Positions 43,631 to 54,499 of a DNA stretch of 64,000 nucleotides are shown in pieces. Position 1 is the first letter of the stretch, and every line of letters begins with the position of its first letter. The notes under the pieces were generated by a model. That model did no database searches and had not been told where the DNA came from. It was given only the letters and a program-made list of their open reading frames with translations. The stretch spans positions 7,936,001 through 8,000,000 of the forward strand of contig CP053153.1 in assembly GCA_014607495.2 (NCBI GenBank). Direction: 5' to 3'. Source of the stretch: Carposina sasakii. Taxonomy: Eukaryota > Arthropoda > Insecta > Lepidoptera > Carposinidae. The translations under genes were made by a program, and so were the position numbers.

Positions 43631-43872
43631 AGGGGGTCAATTCTTAAAAAGTCTCGAATTGGAACGAAGGTGAAACGGCACCATTGTAAACACTCAGAAC
43701 AAAGCAATAATTACTTTATGGTGACGGAATTAGACACATTTCAGCACGAGACAGATATTGTTTTTATTCTGTCACACTTGCGACCGATGCGTGCTAAAAT
43801 ATACCTTATATGCTTCGCACCGCGTTTCGTTAACGGTTCGTTAGTGGTTAAAAATTCAAGAATTGCCCCCAG
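43631..43872. repeat. MITE with GGGGGCAATTCTT-type ends
   Basis: The ends GGGGGTCAATTCTT and CAAGAATTGCCCCC are inverted. The body contains CAAAGCAATAATTACTTTA and TGCGACCGATGCGTGCT. An inverted second copy lies at 53536-53806. Confidence 0.65.
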
Positions 43873-43996
43873 CTCGTTGCAGCCAACCAAATAATAAAGA
43901 ACATGTAAATCAGGATCGCGGGTGTACTTCTCAGATTAGCCAAAATATATAGGCAGTAGGTAGGTACTGGTGACTGCATTTCACAATATCTAAGTG

Positions 43997-44164
43997 TCGC
44001 CGCACACGGGCCACCGGCCACAGCCACAAACGCTGCCACGAGTAGTTAGTCTCGCCGCACACGGGCCACCGCTACAAACGCCGCCACGAGAAGTTATGTA
44101 TGAAAAGTACAGGAAATGCCGGTGACGGCGTTTTGTGGTTGTGGCCGGCCCGTGTGCTCCCGCC
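43997..44164. repeat. GC-rich palindromic repeat
   Basis: CGCCGCACACGGGCCACCGG occurs at 43999 and in shortened form at 44053; the right arm is GTGGCCGGCCCGTGTGCTCC. A foldback element of about 168 bp. Confidence 0.55.
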
Positions 44165-45059
44165 CTGAAAACATAGTTTCGTCGATTGTCGTTCGCGATC
44201 TTCGAAATTAAAGGATTGTCTGAAAAGTTTCTCGCCCGGGGTTTTAGAGATATCAATTAGCTAGGTAACCTACCTACCTCTTCACATTTAGATTTTCATA
44301 TCTGTGCATCTAGTAAAAATCACCCACCCTAGCGTAAGTAGTAGGTAAATAGGAATGTTGCCTATCATGGGAAGGTATAATCCTAGATACGTACGTGTGC
44401 AGATACGTAAGAAGAAGTACCTACGCATGGCATAGATCTTTTCCATTTACCTGGGTACCCACCACACTATAGTACCTATGGCCTATTTCATCACGTTTTG
44501 TTTTATTTTTAAGTTGTTAAACCTTAAGATTAAGATGAGTAACTAATTAAATAAGGTATTAAAACACCAACAACGGTGAAGCAGGTCGTTAATATCTACT
44601 AATCTTGCTTTCTACAGATATTTAGATTTTATCTACATAACTACGCTACCGAGAATATTGTCACTTGACATGACATTAAAAATTCGGTAATTACTTGGTA
44701 CAAATTACTTACAAGTTTACGTTATTTTCTCAAAGGCCAACGAAAAAACTATTAACGCACGGTTTAATTGCGGCATAACGTTAGCGCGCGTACTTAGATT
44801 TTATTAATAGTGAGAAAGAACTTGTAATTAAGCGGGCGTGACCACATTAACTAATCTAAGTATTCACTGGCTACTTGCGAAGCTGCTGCAGCTCTACTTA
44901 CCTACCGTTCCGTCTCATCGGACTATGAGAGTAAAGGAATAGAGAGTATAATACCTCTACTTATAATAATCTCTAGCTAATAATCTCTATACCTAATATC
45001 TCTTGCGCTGAGATTGACCGCCATGATTGAAATCGGTCCGTGAGACATTATTATTACCT

Positions 45060-45262
45060 AACACACTAACCTAGACCTACATTAAGATCCCTAAGGTATC
45101 GCAGGTACCTACCAAGCAATTTAACGGTAGGTACCTATATAAATAAATTCATAGATTCATTTATTAGAACATCTATGACTCGGGAACAGAGATCGATATA
45201 CTTATGTACTTAATTTTATTGTTTGCACCTACCGGGATTCGAACTTAGGACATATGGTGCTT
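45060..45262 (-). repeat. tRNA-derived SINE, diverged copy
   Basis: Contains CTACATTAAGATCCCTAAGG, ATCTATGACTCGGGAACA and CACCTACCGGGATTCGAAC, collinear with the copy at 4537-4763 but ending inside the tRNA-like head. Confidence 0.65.
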
Positions 45263-45296
45263 ACCTACTACCTATTCCATCGATCGTTTACTTGTC

Positions 45297-45590
45297 TATC
45301 TAATCTACGTCATCATCATCATCATCATCAGCCTATTGCAGTCCACTGCTGGACGTAGGCCTCCCCCAGGGCACGCCACTAGACTGCCATGAGGGGTATT
45401 TGCCCATAGTAACCACGCTGGGCAGACGGATTGGTGACATCAGTTTGTATTTTGGACTATGTTGTCAACACGGGAGGCGCTGCTGCCCACTTCCCGGAAA
45501 CCCTTAATCGCCTCGGACGATACCCACGGGCAGACATGGGGTGGTACGAATTCTACTTTGCCGGCACCACGCGGTCATCTAATCTACCTA
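45297..45590 (-). repeat. LINE 3' fragment with target duplication
   Basis: Begins with a CAT-triplet run (minus-strand 3' tail), then AGTCCACTGCTGGACGTAGG and a GC-rich body. ATCTAATCTAC is repeated on both sides (about 45298-45308 and 45577-45588), which supports a 5'-truncated retrotransposition event. Confidence 0.7.
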
Positions 45591-45985
45591 CTAGATGAAA
45601 ATTAATTTCTTGGCTGGATGATTTTATTGAAACCTTACTGCCATTGTTGATGAGACTGATTAGAAACTAGCCCTCCATCTTCATTATAACATGCTGCTAC
45701 TCGAATAGATACTATAAAACTGTGATATAAAGTTTAAAATTCACTACTAAACGTGCGTACAGATTCCACCGTGGATCTAACCAAGTTGTAGAAGAGGTAG
45801 AGTCGGTAGGGGCAGCTATTCTATGATGGCTGGTTGTGATTCGGACGCATGCGGGAGATACGTCAGTCAGGACTCGAGCGGCTTGGCGGCAACTTAAAGC
45901 AGCTCCAAAAGTTTTAGTGAAGTTTCCCGCCTTTTTAAGTTACGTGTTCGGTTATTAAATTACACCTGCCGTACATACATATAAA

Positions 45986-48900
45986 ATGTAAGTAATATTT
46001 TTATTTTACGCAAGTAAAAAAATCTATTTCTATGTACTTATTCATAACTTTATGAATTCCTAATTTTGGTAGGTATAAGGTATAACCTAGCAAGATAAAA
46101 GTAAACTCTAGGTAGGTACTTACTTATATGTAAAATCGTAAATCGTATATACCTTAAATCGTATATATCTGTGCACCATTTACCAAATTAAAATATCGTG
46201 TATTTAATTTTTTTTGCAATATATTTTGCTTGCTGGTTGGTTGGTAGTGTCCTGTGACTTCGACTCCATGAACTTTCGGCTCTTGTCATCCATTTGCTGT
46301 AGGGTCTACTAAAATAAAATGAGTAACATTAAAATCGGTAGAGCCTCTATCAAAATTTCGCTAGGTTTTTTATATAATGTAGATACCTAACTAAGGTAAG
46401 TACATACCTGAGTTTTGTAAATTTTTAATTTTGTTATTGTAGATAGGACCATTTCATCAAGCTTTTCACTTCCTAGGCATGTATGTACTCAATTAAAATA
46501 CTTTTTAAAGCATTAATTGGATCGCATTATTGAGAAATGTTAGGTACAACACGTTCGATAAAAGTTACCTAGTTCCTTTGTACGATAGCGCTGGTTGCTC
46601 TCTCTATGACTGCATTAGGTGTGCTAAGTGCACACCAAAAACGTTAGTTCTGAAATTATGCATGGGAGTCGGGAGTTATTTTACGATATGGACTCTACCT
46701 AAGTTACCATTCCTTAATTGCAAGGCTTTACACTAATCTCAGATTGAATACTTAGGTATTAGGTCTTAACTAAGTATAGTTATTTTAAAAAAGAGGTTAG
46801 TATTGTAAATCACAAGAAACTTATTTCAGGTCTACCTCAAAAAAGTGATTGAAAATTAAATAATAGGTTTTTGTGAGTTACCCCAATTTCCACATGTACA
46901 TTATTTTCAACACAAATACACAAATAAATACGTTTCAATTGAATAGGAACTACTTTTCTAACAGTCAGGTATCCACCTACCTGTAGGTTCACGCGCCCAC
47001 CAACGTAATTGCGAAGGTAGGTACCATCATAATCGGTGGAAATAATTGTTAATATGATAATATGCAAGCAAATATTTATATGGCTCATAACTTTCTAACA
47101 CATCACCAATAAAGGTCTGTGAAAGATACGGCATGGGAATATGGGATAGGTACCTACGGAATATTATAATTATGGAATGTTATTTTATTATATGGGTAGG
47201 TATCTAAGTAAACACTACATTTAGTTTTACCTGATGGTTTTAACAGAATGCGCGGTTGATGAGGGAAACTTTACCACTCGCTAATGAACGTTCCTGAAAA
47301 AGGTTTAGTACCTAATCGATATTTAGGTACCAGTTTCCGTTATTCTGCCTAAGTTATTCTACGTTTCAAAGTACCTACATGACTTGGCTTCTAGACTTGC
47401 TGATCAAGTACCTCGTACGCTAATATTTCCTTTTAAATGATTATGTACTTATATTTTGTTAACATCAATAGAAAATAATATACCTAGTTCAGTCATAGCC
47501 GATAAGTAGGATTGAATATTACAAACTCTCTAGGCAACGCTAGTAAAAGCACAGATAAATTTGTATAATTTTATACTACACCAAAAGTAATTTTCATATA
47601 GCTACGACTATCAGTCGTGTGAATTCCTGTAACCAAAAAATATACGCTATAAGTGAACTGAGAACTGCTTCTAAATTTTGGCTTATTTGATCAGATCTAT
47701 TTGTTCTACACTTTCACGAGTGATGCTACTTTAAAAACGTTGACCTGCTCGTATGTGTTTAGTTAATTTGGCCTTACTGCATGTGAAACGTATGCTATGA
47801 CATACAGGGTGTATTCTTAAATATTCTAGTAGATGATCGTAAAGAAAATTTAAAAAAAGGATAAGGTGTAGGTATCAATTGTCTGTACAGTTCAGTCCAA
47901 TATTTATATTAAGTATGATGAATAGCGGTGTTTATTTCTTGGCTGTTTCTATTTATTTATATACCGTTACTTAAATATCTTACTGTAGGACTAGGAAAAT
48001 CTGAGTTTGCGAATATTTATTGATTAAGAATTGTAGTAACATCTTCAGTAAGAACAATATGAATTTTTCTGCAGAACACCAAAGGTAGATTTTTAATTTA
48101 AACTAAACTTTTACTTTACCTGCTCACTTAATTTTATTATATTGATTTAATGATAAGTAGGTAATATAACTATAGCTTACATTACATAACCAAAATGTGT
48201 AGTAACAATTACGAAAAATCACTTGACAAAAATCAATTTCATACCACCTGTAGGTTACCACATAACCTAGGTACCGCCAGAAAAGCAGGTACACAGTGTT
48301 TGCACGAATGTCGAAGAATTAAAAGTATGCCAAACACCGAGCGTATTTGCACACGACATAGTACCAGCAAACCTACCGGATAGCAGCCACCCAGCTCCTC
48401 AAAATTACTTAGAAATTGCCCAAACACCCAAATTATATCTCAATTTGGTAACGGCATAAGTATATACGTTCTGAATAAAAAAGTTGCTGTAATGGAATAT
48501 GGTTCTCTACTTCTGAGATCCTACCGTTTTTGGGTTATAGCACTATATTTACATACACACTGAGGTGCTTAGTGAGCTAGCAACTAGTCACATGATCTTT
48601 AACATGTGACCCCGCTATGTTAAACGTGGCTGTAGGATTTTATTCGTGATCCTGCAGTTCTCTCTACCCCATTTTTGGCACATAACCTTGTGTTTATGTT
48701 TGTATAATTGTGTATAAATAAGTATATGAGATGCTTAGAAATATCTACATTACATTCATTACGAAAGATATAGGTACTGCTCAAGGCTATAATTTAGGTA
48801 GGTATCTAGGTGTATAGTGTGGGGTTGCTTTAAATCCTACTGAACCAAAAATGTAAGTACCGATTCGGAAGTCATTGCACTAACTATTATAGTTTTTGCG

Positions 48901-51900
48901 GATATAATACGAGGAGTAGGTACAATGACTTCCGAATACTTCACCTACCTTATAAATGACTTTAATCTAGAGTACATAACGTACTTTTTTTGCATTATGT
49001 TTTAGTTTTTATTTAATGTACCATTTCTGTATTAGTAACATTTTTTCCAAGGGTATGCGATTGGCTGACCTGTGCGGAGTGGTGCGATGTGCGCCTTCAA
49101 TGCGGCGGTCGCGCCTTCAATGCCCACCGAGCTGTGCTAGCCAGTGTCAGCATATTCTTAAGGGTATATATATTTTACAAAAGATACCTCCTGTAACTTA
49201 CTCTTTAATGCACTATAAGTAAATTAATTCGCAAGTTATTTATTACAGAAAATACTACTATCAACTTCCATTGATGAATCGCCCACTTTTATCGTGTTAC
49301 CAGACTTCGACCTCGAAGCCATGTCCTCAGTACTGTACTATATTTATAATGGAGAAGTTGTCATACAGAAACACAAACTAGAAATGTTCCTCGAAATTGT
49401 TAAAGCTTTACAAATATTCATAGATTTTCAATATTTGCCTCAGCTAGATTCCCCGCTCCAAGACTACGTCTGTGATAAAAGCAATTTTCCAAAGTACGAA
49501 AAACCATTTGCATTAGGTTCGAGAAACAGCAACGATTACATAAACGTAAGGAAAGGGTGTAGTCAGGATATGCTGCAGCAGACTTTTGTGAGATTAGATA
49601 TTAAAGATAAACAAACACGACATCACAATGGAAGTGAGCAGTATAATCCTTGTTTAGGAAATCTGCAATCACTTGGAGACCGACAAAGGAACTCTTTCCT
49701 ACGTGATTTATTTATCGAGACGTATCCTCGGAACGGTAATGGTAACGGGCTTGCAGCAGGCGTGCTAGCAATATCAAATGAAGTGTATCGTGCTCCGACA
49801 TCTAAGCTCTTGACGAATGCAAATGGAAAACATCTCGCAGTTGACGCTACGCTCTCGGATAGCTCTAAGGAAACAACCGAGCGAGCGCATTTATCTGATG
49901 GCGCTCATGCTCGTAAACAGGTGCAAGCCCCTCAGCCAAAGTACTTCTCGCATTATTTGAAAAACGTTTGCTCTCAGCACAACATGAATTTCAATCCTCA
50001 AAGTAATGTTGATTACTTGGCAAAGTACTATCATACTGAACTTCCACAGAAAAATATGCATTTACCGTCTACAGTAAAAGACTGTCAATTATTGCCTAAA
50101 AATATGCCTAAGGCATATGACTTTGCTTCTCCACTAATAAACCCTAGAATAAATATAAAAAATATAACTCATTATAATCCTGCAAAAATTATTGAAAACA
50201 CAGACAGTAAATGTGATATGTCAGACAATGTGTGTAGAGAACCGAGAGTACCCATTTCAAACCAAGTTTTAGGCAGTCCTTGGTGTCCCCGACAGCCAAT
50301 AAACTACATACCATCTAGAAAAAAGGACTATATACACTCTATTAATCTAAAAAAAGATGAAAAGGTAATGTATTAAATGTTAGATTTATTCCTTAGATTA
50401 ATGATAGGTCTTCGCTCGGAACGAATCATTATTCTAAGGTAATATCTTATGTATGTAGTCATAACTTAAAACTATTTATCAAATTATTTTCGTAATTTTT
50501 CATTGTTTTATTTCAGCTTAAAGACAAAGAAGAGTCAGATAGTAATAATAATGTTGAAGCTACGCCCAAAGTATTAAACTTAGAGAATACACATAAACTA
50601 ATAGAAGAAACCTTGACAGATACTCCGAGATTAGTAGATACTGAATCAACAAATATATCCGTAGACGATAACCTGAAATGTACGATATGTAATCAAGTAA
50701 GTTACAGGTACCTACCCTTAACTTTCGTGGCTATAGCCTTCGAGATAAGCTTGTACGGTAATAAAATACGATGAAAATCAGAGAAAAGCTGGTGGTAATA
50801 TTTGCATGGAAAGTTTGTTGTAATGTAAATGCAAAATTATTGATTGCATATATGAATAATTTGCAGAAATGGTTTCCGTAGCATACCCACATAGCCATAT
50901 TGTATGCAGTAATAAAAATGAAACCTATACGTATTAATTAATTTGCATCAAAACGTACTGTGATATCTAAAGATTGCAATCAAAGGCTTGTTCATTTAAA
51001 GCTAATAATGATAAGACTTGAAATTGATTTCTTCCAGGGATTATCCAATAGTGAGGCTCTATCAAATCACATGCAGCGTCACACCAACTCTCGATACTCC
51101 TGTGCCGAATGCGGTAAGACGTTCTCTCAGCTGCGTAACTACAAGTACCACGTGTCCATCCACCGCGGGACCAGAGAGTTCGCCGCGACTTGCACTGTTT
51201 GTGGGAAGTACTTCAACGATCGCGGTTATTTGAGCAGTCACATGAAAATTCATAGGTGAGCTTGGATGGTAGACTTTCTGTTAGATCGACCAGCAGTATA
51301 TGAACTTGTGAATAATGTTTGAAAATATCGAAAAAATATGAAAGAATAACTACTTACGTCTATAAATTCCATAATATTACTTACTAGTGGACGCCCGCGA
51401 CTCCGTCCGCGTGGACTACAGAAAAAACAAAATGTCGAACTTATCTGGGATAAAAATATGTTCATATGTTAAGTGGGACCTGACACAATATATTCCTGAA
51501 AACTGCATCGAAATCGGTTCAGCCGTTTCTAAGATTAGCGTGCACACAAACGCACAAACAGACAAAAATTCCAAAAATCATCGTTTTGGGTACTATTGCG
51601 TTGATAAAGGTCTCCTATAGTATTTTCTCTCATACGAGTATATCTTCCATGTACAGACAGCGATCCGTTACATTTTTATTATATGTGAAAAAAACAAGAC
51701 AGACCCAACATGTAGCTTCTGCTCAGAGTCGGAATATACAAATCTTATAATGCACACGGCCATGTTTCCAAAACAGGGTAGCCAAAACTGCAAATTCATA
51801 AAGGAGATCCTTCAGTCACGTGTAGGATAGTGGAGCCAGATTGTAAATTATCCGTGAAAAATTGCTAGCTCATCGACTAAGAGAACGCCCTGAGTGTTTA

Positions 51901-54499
51901 AGCATGTACTCTATTGACATGCACGAAAGGAGATGTACCTGATTTATTCAGTGAAGCTCAGAAACTATACAGGAAATACCTAACACAAAAGCAATTGGAT
52001 ATATCCAAAAATAATAACAATGATATACGGCACTGCATAGTCAAGCATTACTCACTACTACTTACAACTAATACAAATTACCAATTATTTCATGCACACG
52101 TTTTCTTCGAAGACCCACATATATAGGTTAGGATAATAAGCAAATTTAATTAAGAGAATAACCAGGCCACAAGTACTTTTTTACAATTATAACATGTACT
52201 TGCATGAAGATGGATGATTTTCTTGCTCATCTAACTAATCTCACGAAATTAGTAATCCCAGACAGGTAGATAGTTAATTTAGCGTTAAAATTAATTACTA
52301 AGTTTGTTTTTTACAGAAACCGCAAGGAATATAAATGTTCGCAGTGTCCAAAATCGTTTAATCAGCGGGTCGCGTATAATATGCACGTGAGAATACATAC
52401 AGGTAACATAACTTATAATCACTCACATTTATTTAATTATGCCCTGGGAAAGAGTTGATTAAAAAGAAAATTTAACTTTGCACAACAAGCGTATTTTTGT
52501 AAAAAAGCTTCATAGGTGTAATGATTTTCTTGGATTAATCGAATGATCGGATACTTTAGGTATTAATAAAGTTATTAAAAGCCGGCTATCGATATAATAT
52601 CTACATAAGTAAAGCTAGGGGCGCGGTTGGATACTTAACCGTTATTAATTTAAAGTTAGTAGCTAGCACAAGATGTTCAAATTGGTATGAATGGAAATTG
52701 GTGTCGAGTAAGGGTAGTAGCCATGTCTCTTATTATATTAGTGAGTGCTTCGTCCTTTCGTTATCGATTTATTATTTGTCCCGAGTCAGATAATTTTAAT
52801 CCATAATATATGAATGAATTAGATAATAAATTTTCTCACCTTTAGATAGAATATGAGTCCTCGTTACTCTGAAAAAAATAAATCTCTGGTATCCCATTTC
52901 GGAACACAGCAGTGTCTATATGAAAGATATAAGTACTACCAGCACAAGAGTTATTGTGAGTTATTGAACTCAAGTTTGCCTGATATTTTCAGGTGTGAAA
53001 CCGCACGTATGTCCCGAATGCGGGAAGGCGTTCTCTCGTAAGATGCTTCTGAAGCAGCATCAGCGTACACACTCGGGCGAGCGACCGTATGCCTGCCCTC
53101 ACTGCGACAAACGGTTTGCTGATCGATCCAATATGACTCTACATCTGCGGTTACATACTGGTAATTATCTAATTTTTGTCAGAAGCTGGTTGGTTATAAC
53201 TGGGTCGACTTTTTTCAATGGTCAGATAGACTATCTAATGTCTTTTACTAAAACTTGATTAAGATAGAGACAGTATCTTTTTTTATTCTTTATAGGCTCT
53301 CTGTGACTATTGGAAAAATCGGCCCTTAGGGGAGTGAAGTTAACGTAATCAATAATTCATTCCAATATTCGTCTATAAGATTGTGCGCACTGCGATAAAC
53401 GTTTCGTAGATCGGTCCAACATGAGTTTCCATATTCGGTTACATATCTTCTGTGAAACCATATAGAAAGAACAGGATATAACAAACGGGGTAGGTAACGC
53501 GAAACAAACATTTCGTTTTGAGACCCTTTTGTGAACGGGGGCAATTCTTAAAAAAAAATTGAGCCAAAACGCAACCACTAACGAACAGTTAACGAAACGC
53601 AGCAATATATACTTACCGCTTGAGCAATAAAGTATATTTTAGCATGCATCGGTCGCGAGTATGACAGAATTAAAATAAATATCTATCTCGTGCTGAAATG
53701 TGTCTAATTACGTCACCGTAAAGTAATTATTGCTTTGTTCTCAGCGTTTACAACGGTTCCGTTTCAGCTTCGTTCCAACTCAAGACATTTCGGGAATTGG
53801 CCCCCTAATATGCTACGGTGTGGTATCTTATATTACCTGTGACATGCAATAAATGAATCTAATCTAATCTAATTATATAATTTCGCATACGTACCCCTTT
53901 TGTTAACTGCGCGAAATTGCTGTCACTGTACATGGAAATAAAGCCGACTACTCAGTAGACCCGACCTTACAGGGTGTACGTGACAGCTAGGCAAATATTG
54001 ACATGCTGATTTCAGACCATGATTCTTAATCGAGGCGAAAACCACTTAAAATTTTCAAAGGAAATTAAATTTTTTTATAGACTTTTTTTAGGACAAAATT
54101 AGTGTAGTTCGTTTAATTAGGCTTTGATAATGTCTAAAAAGTTTTATCCATTAGATGATTATCAAAGTAAATTTTAACCATTAGATGATTATCAAAAATG
54201 TAAACAATAATACTTGTTTAGGATTTCAGTATTTGCTCGGCTGCTACTCATACCCTGTATCTTGCGAATTTATCTTTCGAGCATCTTTCTGTATACTTAT
54301 AGGTGTGAAGCCTTTCTCCTGCACGCTTTGTCCAAAGTCCTTCACAAAGAAGCACCACCTCAAGTCTCACCTAAACTTCCATACTGGAGCCAAACCGTAC
54401 GCGTGTCCGCGATGCAAACTCGCTTTTACGCAGAGTTCCAACATGAGGACACATCTCAAGAAATGTACTGCCCCAGAGCCGAGTCCAGGAACCGCTTGA
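45986..54499 (+). CDS. BTB/POZ zinc finger transcription regulator, eight fingers
   Basis: Proposed coding exons: 45986-45987 (AT of the start codon), 49052-49163, 49249-50364, 50517-50696, 51038-51255, 52317-52402, 52993-53160, 54303-54499; all GT-AG and in phase, 692 aa. The BTB domain spans two exons: [20 protein letters not shown] and LASVSIFLR, then [20 protein letters not shown] and [17 protein letters not shown] long disordered middle follows. Fingers: CTIC, CAEC, CTVC, CSQC, CPEC, CPHC, CTLC types and a last C2HC finger ending HLKKC, with TGVKP-like linkers. Finger 1 is cut by an intron after CTICNQ. It probably binds DNA as a BTB dimer in the nucleus; the orthologue is not recognised. 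The start assignment is inference; from 49052 onward it is well supported. A polyadenylation signal may be AATAAA at 55128. Confidence 0.85.
45988..49051 (+). other. Intron 1 of BTB-zinc finger gene; nothing else recognised
   Basis: AT-rich with many GTAGGTA steps. It contains a short hairpin at 48863-48938 (ATTCGGAAGTCATTG / CAATGACTTCCGAAT) and a truncated ACAGGGTGT-type repeat end near 47805. No coding exon is seen. Confidence 0.45.
50391..50439. repeat. 49-bp hairpin, copy 1 (BTB-zinc finger intron)
   Basis: CCTTAGATTAATGATAGGTC then TTCGCTCGGAACGAATCATT and ATTCTAAGG; the ends pair imperfectly. Near-identical to 56519-56564. Confidence 0.6.
51385..51686. repeat. Dispersed repeat, second copy
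   Basis: Begins AGTGGACGCCCGCGACTCC and ends CAGCGATCCGTTACATTTTT, as does the copy split by Transib at 12395/16708. The middle differs and contains CGAAATCGGTTCAGCCGTTT and ACAAACGCACAAACAGAC. Confidence 0.6.
53205..53325. repeat. MITE relative in BTB-zinc finger intron
   Basis: GACTTTTTTCAATGGTCAGA and GACTATTGGAAAAATCGGCC ends match the family in PDCD2 intron 1. Confidence 0.5.
53384..53455 (+). pseudogene. Ghost zinc finger in intron
   Basis: An intronic stretch reads [20 protein letters not shown] then HIF before a stop soon after. It is a diverged copy of the sixth finger ([20 protein letters not shown], exon 52993-53160), 240 bp downstream of it. There is no usable acceptor directly in front and the frame closes within a few codons, so it should not be coding. 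Confidence 0.65.
53536..53806. repeat. MITE with GGGGGCAATTCTT-type ends, inverted relative to 43631
   Basis: Ends CGGGGGCAATTCTT and GAATTGGCCCCC; the body shares AAAGTAATTATTGCTTTG and AGCATGCATCGGTCGCGAG with the reverse complement of the copy at 43631-43872. Confidence 0.65.
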
